Shown: positions 35,120 through 48,423, counted from the first letter of the stretch. The stretch is DNA of 64,000 nt from Lysinibacillus_B sp031181585 (GCF_047301505.1 NZ_CP154840.1:4464001-4528000), one strand, 5' to 3'. Numbers and translations are program-made. Notes: a model not told the origin generated them from the sequence alone.

Positions 35120-35386
35120 ATGCAAGCGTTAATTATCGGCGCAATTTGTTTGCTGCTGTTTTTTGTATTATTAATAGGTAGGAAGAGTAAAAAAGGCGTT
35201 TGGCTAGAACGGCTTTCTATCTTCTGGTTTCGGTTTGCGATAAGTATATTCGTACTCTATATTGTCCATTTAGTATGCGCTCATTATGGAACAGAGGTTA
35301 CAATTAATCTGTTTTCCATTATAACGGTAGCTATATTAGGTTTCTCAGGAGTCGGGGTTGTTTTATTCTTATCTTTTATAAAATAA
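35120..35386 (+). CDS. bofA: Pro-sigma-K processing inhibitor BofA
   Basis: 88-residue integral membrane protein with hydrophobic segments at about 2-18, 38-60 and 68-86. BofA holds the SpoIVFB protease inactive together with SpoIVFA until the checkpoint signal arrives. ATG 35120 follows GGAGGGAAAG; the in-frame ATG at 35105 precedes that site. Location between yaaL and the rRNA operon is that of B. subtilis. Confidence 0.9.
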   Translation: MQALIIGAICLLLFFVLLIGRKSKKGVWLERLSIFWFRFAISIFVLYIVHLVCAHYGTEVTINLFSIITVAILGFSGVGVVLFLSFIK

Positions 35387-35399
35387 TTGCTAGAAAAGC

Positions 35400-35428
35400 T
35401 TGCTCTGTTAATAAACATATGATATAGT
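35400..35428 (+). promoter_or_regulatory. rrn promoter, distal
   Basis: TTGCTC (35400-35405), 17-base spacer, TATAGT (35423-35428). Confidence 0.6.
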
Positions 35429-35481
35429 ATATAAAGTCGTTAAGGCGACTGAATAAAATTGAATTGTTCTTACGAAAAGTA

Positions 35482-35510
35482 TTGACGCCGTTCAATACTT
35501 ATGATAAGAT
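35482..35510 (+). promoter_or_regulatory. rrn promoter, middle
   Basis: TTGACG (35482-35487), 17-base spacer, TAAGAT (35505-35510). Confidence 0.75.
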
Positions 35511-35556
35511 ATAAAAGTTGCTGTGAAAACGGCAACGAAGAAATTTTAAAAAGTGG

Positions 35557-35585
35557 TTGACACGAACTTCGGAAAGTGTTAATAT
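35557..35585 (+). promoter_or_regulatory. rrn promoter, proximal
   Basis: TTGACA (35557-35562), 17-base spacer, TAATAT (35580-35585). Together with the two upstream sites it fills the 346-bp bofA-16S gap with three promoters spaced 82 and 75 bp apart. Confidence 0.82.
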
Positions 35586-35732
35586 ATAAGAGTTGCTGCT
35601 AAAGAAGTGGTAACAAAATGAACTTTGAAAACTGAACAAGCAAGACGTTAACAATAATTTTCTTTCTTAATTGAAAGAGACAATTTGACTAAAACAATAG
35701 TCAGCAACATTTTGAGCTTAACTCAAACTACT

Positions 35733-40493
<4,761 letters not shown>

Positions 40494-40555
40494 ATTTTGT
40501 GTGCTGCACAATGAAACGTTTATCCAGTTTTGAAAGAATAAACTTCTTTCATATG

Positions 40556-40672
40556 TCTAGTGATGATGGCAGAGAGGCCACACCCGTTCCCATACCGAAC
40601 ACGGAAGTTAAGCTCTCTAGCGCCGATGGTAGTTGGGGGCTTCCCCCTGTGAGAGTAGGACATCGCTGGGCA
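40556..40672 (+). rRNA. rrf: 5S ribosomal RNA
   Basis: About 117 bases, with the conserved CACACCCGTTCCCATACCGA core, the GAACACGGAAGTTAAGC loop and closing ends TCTAGTGAT/ATCGCTGGGC. It follows 23S by about 62 bases. Confidence 0.96.
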
Positions 40673-40676
40673 ATCA

Positions 40677-40706
40677 GACTCAACCTGTAGAGGTTGAGTT
40701 TTTTTA
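40677..40706 (+). terminator. rRNA operon terminator
   Basis: ACTCAACCT-GTAG-AGGTTGAGT hairpin followed by a T run. Confidence 0.92.
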
Positions 40707-41020
40707 TTGCCAAAAAAGCTCCCAACGACCAAACACCGAAGGTGAGCCCGGCGCGTAAGCGAAAGGTTCTTTTTATCAAAAGAATCGAAAGCTACGGATT
40801 GTAATCCCCGAGCAGTGGGAGGACCAAGAAGGACAAGGAAACAAGGGAGCAAAAGAAGGAACGTACTCGGTACGTGACTGAAAGAGTGAGCGCAGATGAC
40901 GCCGTCATTCGCCGGTCATCGCGCTGCGAAGACAGGGTCGATGGTAGTTGGAGGGCGCCCCTGTGAGAGTAGGACATCGCTGGGCAACAAGACTCAACCT
41001 GTAGAGGTTGGGTTTTTTTA
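40707..41020 (+). repeat. Post-5S repeat unit A, ends in a partial 5S copy and terminator
   Basis: First of two tandem units with a period of about 314-317 bp. It begins at GCCAAAAAAGCTCCCAAC, runs through a 124-bp block (40806-40929) that is almost identical in unit B, and ends with a copy of the 5S 3' half (40940-40987). In that copy the helix loop reads GGAGGGCGCCCC instead of GGGGGCTTCCCCC. A second copy of the operon terminator follows (40992-41019). It contains a perfect hairpin ACGTAC-TCG-GTACGT (40861-40875). No convincing protein is coded. Confidence 0.85.
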
Positions 41021-41310
41021 TTGCCAAAAAAGCTCCCAACCACCAAACACCGAAGGTGAGATCGGCGCGCAAACCGAAGGATTCATTTTATGTAAGGAAA
41101 TCAAAGAATACGATACGAATTTCCCCGAGCAGTGGGAGGACCAAGAAGGACAAGGAAACAAGGGAGCAAAAGAAGGAACGTACTCGGTACGTGACTGAAA
41201 GAGTGAGCGCAGATGACGCCGTCATTCGCCAGTCATCGCGCTGCGACGATAGCGTCGATGGTAGTTGGAGGCGCCCCTCTGAGAGTAGGAAGGCGCTTCG
41301 TAAGTAAAAT
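41021..41310 (+). repeat. Post-5S repeat unit B, ends in a degraded 5S copy
   Basis: Second tandem unit. The head (GCCAAAAAAGCTCCCAAC at 41023) and the 124-bp block (41123-41246) match unit A, with one G to A change noted in the block. The roughly 70 bp between them has diverged strongly. The 5S-like end (41257-41296) is more decayed, with CTCTGAGAGTAGGAAGGCGC in place of the normal tail, and has no terminator after it. Confidence 0.83.
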
Positions 41311-41952
41311 CCAATCTTAATGCATTGGTTTTCGTTTACAAAAGACCTTACAATCGTCCAATAATTAGAGTACATGAAACAAAGCCTTAAGAATCAATTT
41401 AAAACCTTCTATTCTCCTATTAATTTTAAAAAGGAATATTATATTATCTGTGTAATTTAATGATAGAAATTAGAGAAAACAAATTGCCCTAATAAAGATA
41501 ATTAAACCGTAAAAAAAATTATTATTCAAGTGTTGAACAATCAGAGTCATCTATCACTTCATAATTGACACATCAAGAAATGAGCTGCCTGTCTCGCCTT
41601 TCTAAGCAGCTTTTTCTAGTCCGGATTTTCGACTAGCAAGTCCAAAAGAGGTATTGTTATATTTTTAACTGATCATACTCTTAATAAAAATAGGCATGCT
41701 GTCCCGAGGAATTGAATTAGAGGAAGTTGGAATACTATCAAAAGATTCTTCGTGACCTAATTCTAAAGGGGCACTTTTAATTCCATCGGACAATAATATA
41801 AATGACACTTTGAGAGATTAGATAATCTGCGGATGCACGATGCTCTTTTCAATCTTTTTCCAGCGCTCTATTACTAACCTTTTTGAAGTGCGAAGTATTT
41901 ATATCTATTAGTCGTCATTCAAATATAATAAATGATAGGATTATAGCCTTCC
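41311..41952. other. AT-rich gap, no supported gene
   Basis: About 640 bases with short broken frames only. A weak hairpin AGCTGC/GCAGCT with trailing T residues lies at 41583-41615. B. subtilis has csfB, xpaC and yaaN around this point; none is seen. It may hold decayed gene remains that I cannot identify. Confidence 0.55.
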
Positions 41953-42228
41953 TTATTCCATCTCAACTATTTTCCCCATGCATTGAATAGAGGTGTGCTT
42001 GTCAGGTACCTCGGTAGAACTGTTGCATGAAATAGCAGCACCCTGTCTTCTAATCACTTCTACTACTACAACTTCATCAAATACATCTCTTTTTGTACGT
42101 ACACGGGTAATTGTCTGTAGCTTTTCGGATATATGAATGAAGGCAGCCGCTTTATACATTTGATCTACAGCCATTTTTATAAACTCTAGACCTACTCTGC
42201 CTGTTGTTCTAATAACGATTAGCTTCAT
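41953..42228 (-). CDS. Small hypothetical protein
   Basis: About 91 residues (94 if the ATG at 42237 is used). AAAGAGGA lies upstream with better spacing for ATG 42228. The sequence is beta/alpha-like with a basic middle, and includes RTKRDVFDEVVVVEVIRRQG and two scattered cysteines near the end. I do not recognise it. It is isolated, between the post-rRNA gap and the decarboxylase gene, with no terminator evident. Confidence 0.45.
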   Translation of the reverse strand: MKLIVIRTTGRVGLEFIKMAVDQMYKAAAFIHISEKLQTITRVRTKRDVFDEVVVVEVIRRQGAAISCNSSTEVPDKHTSIQCMGKIVEME

Positions 42229-42390
42229 CCCGATCATTTCCTCTTTATGATAGTGTAAAGCCCAGTTTTGGCTATATTGATAACAAACTTTACAAAAAGG
42301 TTCTTTTTAGATTACTGTTACCTCCAACAGTTGGTTTTCGCTCTTGTAACTTCTATAATAAAGAAAGAACAATGAACGGAGTGAATAGAA

Positions 42391-43812
42391 ATGAGAAGTG
42401 AAAGACCACTTGTAGAGGCCCTGCAGAAATTTGTAGAAAAAGAGCCCCATTCTCTGCATGTTCCTGGGCATAAAAACGGACTTCTTTCATCGTTGCCGAA
42501 GGAACTAAAAAAAGCCCTTATTTATGATGTAACCGAGTTATCCGGACTGGATGACTTCCATCATCCTGAAGAGGCGATTGATGAAGCCCAAAAACTTCTG
42601 GCAGAAACTTATGGAGCAGATCGCAGCTTTTTTCTAGTAAATGGCTCTACAGTGGGAAATTTAGCTATGGTTTATGTGGTATGTAAACAAGGAGATACTA
42701 TTTTAGTTCAAAGAAATGCGCATAAATCTGTCTTCCATGCAATAGAATTAGTTGGTGCCAAACCAGTCTATTTAGCACCTCAGTGGGACGAACATATGAA
42801 AGCGGCTGGGGCGGTTCCATTTGAGACTATAAAAGAAGCATTAGAACAGCATCCAGAAGCAAAGGGCCTTATTCTTACTTCTCCTACATACTACGGGATG
42901 GTGGCAAAAGATTTGAAAGAGCAGATTGAGCTCTGTCATGAACACCATATTCCCGTTCTAGTAGATGAAGCACATGGAGCTCATTTTACAGCAAGTAAAA
43001 GGTTCCCAACATCAGCTCTTGATCTAGGGGCAGATATAGTAGTGCAATCCGCTCACAAGACGCTGCCGGCAATGACAATGGCTTCCTTTATGCATGTCAA
43101 ATCTAAGCTTGTCTCCGATCGCAGGCTCAATCATTATCTACGCATGCTGCAGTCGAGCAGCCCCTCCTATCCACTTCTTGCCTCCTTGGATGATGCAAGG
43201 CACTATATCAGCAAATATAAGGAAAGTGATGCAGTATACTGTCTGGAGAAACGAAATCAATGGATAGAGGCCTTGGAATCAATTCCAGAGTTGAAAATCA
43301 TTGAAGCAGATGATCCATTAAAGGTATGTATTCGTATGGCAGGCTATACGGGGATGGAGCTAAAATTGGCGATGGAAGAAAATTTACTCTATCCTGAATT
43401 AGCGGATATAGACCAGGTACTGCTCGTCTTGCCCTTATTGAAGCATGGGGAAGTATACCCTTATGCAGATATAAGAATAAGGATGAAAAATGCTGTAACC
43501 CAATTAAAAATGAAAAAGGGTAGCGAACAGCCTCAAATGGGTAAACAATATAAAATGGCCTCTATTATTACGCCTAATGCCTCATTTGCGGAAATAGAAT
43601 CTATGGAAAAGGAATGGATTCCCTATATGCGAGCAATGGATCGAGTAGCAGGCAGTATGCTTATTCCTTATCCTCCTGGCATCCCCTTATTTGTTCCAGG
43701 AGAGAAGATTACGGTTTCTAAACTGAGCCAGCTAGAAGAGTTACTAGCCATCAATGCTTCGTTTCAAGGAGACCATCGTCTGGAAGAACGTTTAATTCAA
43801 GTACTAAAGTAG
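42391..43812 (+). CDS. PLP-dependent Orn/Lys/Arg decarboxylase (YaaO/SpeA-like)
   Basis: 473 residues of the fold-type I Orn/Lys/Arg decarboxylase family. The N-terminal HVPGHKNG motif, GSTVGNLA, DEAHGAHF and the PLP lysine in QSAHKTLPAMTMASF are clear, followed by the smaller C-terminal domain with PYPPGIPLFVPGE. Its length fits the short, wing-less Bacillus proteins such as YaaO and SpeA. It precedes tmk with a 20-bp gap, as yaaO does in B. subtilis. Substrate (arginine, lysine or another) cannot be fixed from the sequence. Confidence 0.9.
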   Translation: MRSERPLVEALQKFVEKEPHSLHVPGHKNGLLSSLPKELKKALIYDVTELSGLDDFHHPEEAIDEAQKLLAETYGADRSFFLVNGSTVGNLAMVYVVCKQGDTILVQRNAHKSVFHAIELVGAKPVYLAPQWDEHMKAAGAVPFETIKEALEQHPEAKGLILTSPTYYGMVAKDLKEQIELCHEHHIPVLVDEAHGAHFTASKRFPTSALDLGADIVVQSAHKTLPAMTMASFMHVKSKLVSDRRLNHYLRMLQSSSPSYPLLASLDDARHYISKYKESDAVYCLEKRNQWIEALESIPELKIIEADDPLKVCIRMAGYTGMELKLAMEENLLYPELADIDQVLLVLPLLKHGEVYPYADIRIRMKNAVTQLKMKKGSEQPQMGKQYKMASIITPNASFAEIESMEKEWIPYMRAMDRVAGSMLIPYPPGIPLFVPGEKITVSKLSQLEELLAINASFQGDHRLEERLIQVLK

Positions 43813-43832
43813 TTGTTGGAGGAATATAGAAA

Positions 43833-44468
43833 ATGGTAAGAAATTTATTTATTACATTCGAAGGTCCAGAGGGAGCAGGGAAAACATCAGTTTTAAAGGC
43901 GATTGTCGAGCGACTGGAGAATGAACACATCGAATTTTTATCGACACGTGAACCAGGCGGAATTGAAATTGCAGAGAAAATTAGAGAGATCATCCTAAGT
44001 CCGGAACATACTGCAATGGATGCTCATACAGAAGCATTGTTATATGCCTCAGCACGCAGCCAGCATTTTTATGAGAAAGTAGAACCGGCTCTTCAGTCTG
44101 GCAAGCTTGTCCTCTGTGATCGCTTTATCGATTCTTCTCTAGTTTATCAAGGAATAGGCCGTGGCTTAGGTATAGAAAAGGTACGGGCCATTAATGAATT
44201 TGCAATAGGAACAAGGATGCCTGATAAAACTATTCTGTTTGATTTAGAACCCGCTATCGGTTTAGCCCGCATTGAGGCTAACCGGCAAAATGAAATTAAT
44301 CGGCTAGATGTAGAAAGCCTTGCATTTCATGAAAAAGTACGAAACGGCTATTTACAACTAGCGGTGGAAGATCCAAACCGCATCATTCTTATAGATGCAA
44401 ACCGCCCCTTAAAGGAAGTAGCTGAAGAGGCTTGGTTGATAGTAAAAAGTTTGATAGAAGAAAAGTAA
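43833..44468 (+). CDS. tmk: Thymidylate kinase
   Basis: Phosphorylates dTMP to dTDP. 211 residues with the P-loop FEGPEGAGKTS, the DR(F/Y) motif CDRFIDSSLVYQG and the REPGG loop. TTGGAGGAA precedes the ATG. It is part of the yaaO-tmk-darA-yaaR-holB-ricT-yabA series. Confidence 0.96.
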   Translation: MVRNLFITFEGPEGAGKTSVLKAIVERLENEHIEFLSTREPGGIEIAEKIREIILSPEHTAMDAHTEALLYASARSQHFYEKVEPALQSGKLVLCDRFIDSSLVYQGIGRGLGIEKVRAINEFAIGTRMPDKTILFDLEPAIGLARIEANRQNEINRLDVESLAFHEKVRNGYLQLAVEDPNRIILIDANRPLKEVAEEAWLIVKSLIEEK

Positions 44469-44531
44469 ATGAAGTAAGTAAGTGTAATATGATATAATGG
44501 TAACACCATTCAACTGAAAGGATGAGGGCGA

Positions 44532-44861
44532 ATGAAATTAGTCGTAGCAGTAATTCAAGATCAGGATAGTAATCGTTTATCAAATGCTTTAACGAAATAT
44601 AATTTTCGTGCAACAAAACTAGCGAGTACAGGTGGATTTTTGCGTTCAGGAAATACGACTTTTTTAGTCGGGGTAGATGATGATCGCATTCCGCAACTAC
44701 TTGATGTAATTCGAGACAATTGCCGTTCACGTGAGCAGATGGTAGCTCCGGTATCTCCGTTGGGAGGAAGTGCAGATTCGTACATTCCTTATCCGGTTGA
44801 AGTGGAAGTTGGGGGAGCGACTGTGTTCGTATTGCCAATAGAACAGTTCCACCAGTTTTAA
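44532..44861 (+). CDS. darA: Cyclic-di-AMP receptor PII-like protein DarA (YaaQ)
   Basis: 109-residue PII-like trimer protein that binds c-di-AMP. Typical features are the start MKLVVAVIQDQD, the TKLASTGGFLRSGNTT loop and a C terminus with EVGGATVFVLP. AAAGGATGAGGG precedes the ATG. It lies between tmk and yaaR as in other Bacillales. Confidence 0.93.
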   Translation: MKLVVAVIQDQDSNRLSNALTKYNFRATKLASTGGFLRSGNTTFLVGVDDDRIPQLLDVIRDNCRSREQMVAPVSPLGGSADSYIPYPVEVEVGGATVFVLPIEQFHQF

Positions 44862-44880
44862 GATGGAGGTGGATTTTTAA

Positions 44881-45318
44881 GTGAAGATTAATCGTGATAT
44901 GCGTGTCGGTTTCCAGAATCAAAATGAAGTAAGACAGACAAACCAAAATGGCAGCCGTTTTGGGGATATGGTTATAAAGCAAGGTTCAAAAATGGAAACA
45001 GAGCAGCTGACACGTCTTCTAGGTGATATTTCCGCCGCTGGGGAACGGGTGGCTCGTTCACGGAATTTGCGTGAATTGACACGTTTTAAAATGCTGGTAA
45101 AACGCTTTTTACAAGAAGCAGTCAATCATGGCTTGGAAACAAAGCAATCCCATACGTGGAATCGTTTTGGTGAAGGCCGCCGCTTAAAAATTGTTGAGAC
45201 AGTAGATGAGCGTCTTGTAGAACTTGCCAGCGATATTTTAGATGAAGAAAAAGAAACGATTGATTTATTAGATAAAATAGGTGAAATTAAAGGATTATTA
45301 ATTAACCTATATATGTAA
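44881..45318 (+). CDS. yaaR: YaaR family protein (DUF327)
   Basis: 145 residues, mostly helical, of the DUF327/YaaR family, which has no firmly known function. The sequence TRFKMLVKRFLQEAVNHGLE followed by WNRFGEGRRLKIVETVDERL is the family core. Start is GTG 44881 after GATGGAGGTGG. A terminator-like hairpin follows before holB. Confidence 0.88.
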   Translation: MKINRDMRVGFQNQNEVRQTNQNGSRFGDMVIKQGSKMETEQLTRLLGDISAAGERVARSRNLRELTRFKMLVKRFLQEAVNHGLETKQSHTWNRFGEGRRLKIVETVDERLVELASDILDEEKETIDLLDKIGEIKGLLINLYM

Positions 45319-45319
45319 C

Positions 45320-45357
45320 CCCGTGTCTTTGTCGTGTATGTAGACACGGGATTTTTT
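45320..45357 (+). terminator. Terminator between yaaR and holB
   Basis: CCCGTGTCT/AGACACGGG stem then ATTTTTT. It may be a partial attenuator, since holB continues in the same direction. Confidence 0.8.
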
Positions 45358-45435
45358 CTAAAGGGAGCTTACTCATGCTTCAGATGTATGAAGTAAGGTA
45401 GTACCCTTCTACCCGAGGTGAAAAGGTGAATTAAA

Positions 45436-46440
45436 ATGGCAAGAAAAATGGATGAGCTACAAGTATTACAGCCAATCGTAATGAAACAGCTTCAGACGAT
45501 TTATGAAAAGAACAGAATGGCGCATGCCTATATATTTGATGGCGAAAAAGGCACAGGAAAGCGTGATGTCATGACGTTTTTTGTGAAGCTTCTCTTATGT
45601 GAGCATCCGATCGATAACGTTCCATGTGAAACATGTCGTCACTGTATACGTATTGATTCTGGAAATCATCCAAATATAAAGCAGGTTGAGCCTGAAGGTC
45701 AGTTTATTAAGATCGACCAAATCCGAGATTTGATTGCAGAAATGATGATGACAGGTGTGGAAAGCGGACGCAAAATTTATATCCTGCATCATGCCGATAA
45801 ATTAAATACTGCTTCGGCAAATATGCTGCTGAAATTTTTAGAGGAACCTGATGGAGAAGTAACGGCTATTCTATTGACGGAGCAAATCCAAAGTATTTTA
45901 CCGACAATCCGTTCAAGATGTCAGCATATTAAGTTCTCTAAAGTACCTCGGCAAATTTTAATGGAGCGCCTTACGGAGCAAGGGGTTACCCATTCTATGG
46001 CCTCCACGGTGAGCATGGTAACAAATGAATTTGAAACTGCCTTAGCTCTTGCCAAGGAAGAGCAGTTTGCACATGCAAGAAAAACAGTGTTAAAATTAGT
46101 GGAGATAGTCAAAAGTAATGTGCATGAAGCTTTGCTTGTAGTGCATGAAGAATGGCTTCCTTCATTTAAAGAAAAAGCAGAGATGGAACAAGCATTAGAC
46201 TTATTGCTGTTTGCTTATCGTGATATCGTGGCAATCAAGGCCAACCCTGATGCTGCCTGCACATATCCGGATATGCTGCATGTCTTTAAGGAAATGGCCC
46301 TGCATACAACGTATGAGCGATTATCGAGTCAAATGCAAGCGGTTTTACAAGCACGAGCGAACCTGCAGCGCAATATGAACCGAACGCTATTAATGGAGCA
46401 GCTAATGCTAAATTTGCAGGAGGGGTATACATTTGTATAA
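45436..46440 (+). CDS. holB: DNA polymerase III subunit delta'
   Basis: Clamp-loader subunit, 334 residues. The AAA+ fold has a P-loop-like GEKGTGKRD, the zinc ribbon CETCRHC, and the delta' SRC motif in IRSRCQHIKF. The start is ATG 45436 with an upstream GAGGTGAAAAGGTG. It overlaps ricT by 8 bp. Paralogous to dnaX at 32159 in the N-terminal half. Confidence 0.94.
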   Translation: MARKMDELQVLQPIVMKQLQTIYEKNRMAHAYIFDGEKGTGKRDVMTFFVKLLLCEHPIDNVPCETCRHCIRIDSGNHPNIKQVEPEGQFIKIDQIRDLIAEMMMTGVESGRKIYILHHADKLNTASANMLLKFLEEPDGEVTAILLTEQIQSILPTIRSRCQHIKFSKVPRQILMERLTEQGVTHSMASTVSMVTNEFETALALAKEEQFAHARKTVLKLVEIVKSNVHEALLVVHEEWLPSFKEKAEMEQALDLLLFAYRDIVAIKANPDAACTYPDMLHVFKEMALHTTYERLSSQMQAVLQARANLQRNMNRTLLMEQLMLNLQEGYTFV

Positions 46441-47248
46441 TGTAGTAGGAGTCCGCTTTAAAAAAGCGGGTAAAATATATTATTTTGATCCGGCTGCTTA
46501 CATACTGGAAGTAGGGGAGTATGTAATTGTCGAGACGGCACGCGGAATAGAGTATGGGAAAGTTGTTGTTCCTACCCGCCAAGTGGAAGAGAATGATGTC
46601 GTCTTGCCGCTTAAACAAGTAGTACGGCCGGCAGATGAAAGAGACCGCATTCAAGTGGAAGAAAATTTGGCAGAGTCTAAACGCGCGTTTGAATTAGCGA
46701 CTACAAAGATTGTTGAACATAGCTTAGAAATGAAGCTTGTCGATGTTGAATATACGTTTGACCGAAATAAAATCATTTTTTATTTTACAGCTGAGGGCCG
46801 TGTAGATTTCCGCGAGCTTGTAAAAGATTTAGCATCTATTTTCCGTACACGTATTGAACTGCGTCAAATCGGTGTACGTGATGAAGCAAAACTTCTAGGC
46901 GGTATCGGTCCATGTGGACGTATGCTTTGCTGCTCCACGTTTTTAGGTGATTTTGATCCAGTATCGATTAAAATGGCAAAAGATCAAAATTTATCGCTTA
47001 ACCCAACGAAAATCTCGGGCCTTTGCGGTCGTTTAATGTGCTGTTTGAAATATGAGAATGATGATTATGAGCTTGCTAAAGAAGGCATGCCTGATATCGG
47101 TGATGTAACAATGACACCAGATGGGCAAGGGAAAGTAATCGGCCTCAATATTCTTGAACGTTTAATTCAAGTATACTTGCAGGAGCAGGAGCGCACTGCT
47201 GAATATTCTCTTGAAGAATTATTGAAATATGAAAAAAATCTTATATAG
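46433..47248 (+). CDS. ricT: RicT (YaaT), PSP1-domain regulator
   Basis: 271 residues. RicT with RicA and RicF forms the iron-sulfur complex that stimulates RNase Y and the Spo0A phosphorelay. The four cysteines of the PSP1 C-terminal region, CGRMLCC and CGRLMCC, are present. The TTG start (MYNVVGVRFKKAGKIYY) with GGAGGGG overlaps holB by 8 bp. Confidence 0.95.
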   Translation: MYNVVGVRFKKAGKIYYFDPAAYILEVGEYVIVETARGIEYGKVVVPTRQVEENDVVLPLKQVVRPADERDRIQVEENLAESKRAFELATTKIVEHSLEMKLVDVEYTFDRNKIIFYFTAEGRVDFRELVKDLASIFRTRIELRQIGVRDEAKLLGGIGPCGRMLCCSTFLGDFDPVSIKMAKDQNLSLNPTKISGLCGRLMCCLKYENDDYELAKEGMPDIGDVTMTPDGQGKVIGLNILERLIQVYLQEQERTAEYSLEELLKYEKNLI

Positions 47249-47273
47249 ATAGAAACTTAATGAGGTGGCTTGA

Positions 47274-47627
47274 GTGAAGGACCGTAATTTTTTAGATACT
47301 GTTATGGAGTTCGAACAGCAGCTCGAATCAATGCAGCAACAGTTCGGCGACTTGAAGCGGTTTGTTGCGCATATGATGGAGGAACATCAGACACTTCAAA
47401 CGGAAAACCTTCATCTAAGGAAGCGTCTAGAAGAGCTTTTATCTAAGGAGCAGCCTTCTATAAAACACAAGAAGAAGGGCAATTCATTAGATATTGGGGA
47501 AGGATACGATAACTTGGCTCGTCTTTATCATGAAGGGTTCCATGTTTGTCATGTTCATTTTGGAAGCTCACGTAAAGGTGAGGATTGCTTGTTTTGTTTA
47601 TCATTTTTAAATAAAGAAAATAGTTAA
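47274..47627 (+). CDS. yabA: Replication initiation control protein YabA
   Basis: 117 residues. An N-terminal leucine-rich coiled coil (about 8-55) gives tetramers. A C-terminal zinc domain has HVCHVHFG and CLFCLSFL. It binds DnaA and DnaN and limits reinitiation. GTG start 47274 after GAGGTGG. Follows ricT by 25 bp. Confidence 0.94.
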   Translation: MKDRNFLDTVMEFEQQLESMQQQFGDLKRFVAHMMEEHQTLQTENLHLRKRLEELLSKEQPSIKHKKKGNSLDIGEGYDNLARLYHEGFHVCHVHFGSSRKGEDCLFCLSFLNKENS

Positions 47628-47682
47628 TGAAGAGACTGCTTCCTTCAAGGGGAGGTCAGTCTTTTCTTTTGGAGGAATTACA

Positions 47683-48423
47683 ATGAATGAATGGTTGAAG
47701 GGTGATGAACGCCTGGATTATTTATTAGCGGAAGATTTAAGAATTATCCAAAGCCCATCTGTCTTTTCATTTTCATTAGATGCGGTATTGTTATCTCGCT
47801 TTGTCGGTGTACCGAAACGTGGAGCGGTAGTAGATTTATGTTCAGGAAATGGTGTGATTCCATTGTTTTTGAGCGCTCGTACCAAGGCGAAGATTACTGG
47901 GGTAGAATTACAGCCGCGTCTATATGATATGGCTTGTCGAAGTATCGACTACAATCAGCTAGGGGACCAAATTGAAATGATGCATGGTGACGTAAAAGAA
48001 GCACCGAGTACTCTTGGAGTGGAAAAGTATGATGCCGTTACATGCAATCCTCCTTATTTTTTAGCCCATGAATTGAGTGATAAAAATTTGAGTGAGCATC
48101 ATGCTATTGCAAGACACGAACTTCACCTAACATTAGAAGAGGCGATTCATTCAGCTAGCCGTTTACTAAAACAGGGAGGCAAGGCGGCGTTTGTCCATAG
48201 ACCAGGCAGGCTATTAGATATTGTTACCGCTATGCGGGCAAACAGACTAGAGCCAAAGAGGATGCAGCTTGTTTACCCAAAGCGCGGAAAAGAAGCGAAT
48301 ACATTGCTTATCGAAGGTATTAAGGATGGGAAGCCAGATTTAAAAATTTTGCCTCCGCTTTACGTGTACGAAGAAAACAATGAATATACAGAAGAAATTC
48401 GAGCGATTCTGTATGGAGAATAA
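47683..48423 (+). CDS. yabB: tRNA1(Val) adenine-37 N6-methyltransferase-like (YabB/TrmN6)
   Basis: 246-residue class I SAM methyltransferase. The SAM loop VVDLCSGNGVIPLFLS and the N6-adenine motif NPPYF are clear. GGAGGAATTACA precedes the ATG. It is in the conserved yabA-yabB-yazA-rsmI run; the next start lies within its last codons. Confidence 0.92.
   Translation: MNEWLKGDERLDYLLAEDLRIIQSPSVFSFSLDAVLLSRFVGVPKRGAVVDLCSGNGVIPLFLSARTKAKITGVELQPRLYDMACRSIDYNQLGDQIEMMHGDVKEAPSTLGVEKYDAVTCNPPYFLAHELSDKNLSEHHAIARHELHLTLEEAIHSASRLLKQGGKAAFVHRPGRLLDIVTAMRANRLEPKRMQLVYPKRGKEANTLLIEGIKDGKPDLKILPPLYVYEENNEYTEEIRAILYGE

Noticed and set aside
40896..41307. Frames of 99-100 codons across the post-5S repeat units
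   Set aside because: They cross unit borders and the terminator copy and change frame between units, so the units do not look protein-coding.
40707..41310. CRISPR array reading of the tandem repeats
   Set aside because: The period is about 315 bp with two units only, no short repeats with unique spacers and no cas genes.
44389..44982. 197-codon minus-strand frame opposite darA
   Set aside because: It covers tmk, darA and yaaR, which are certain, and reads as low-complexity Leu/His-rich sequence.
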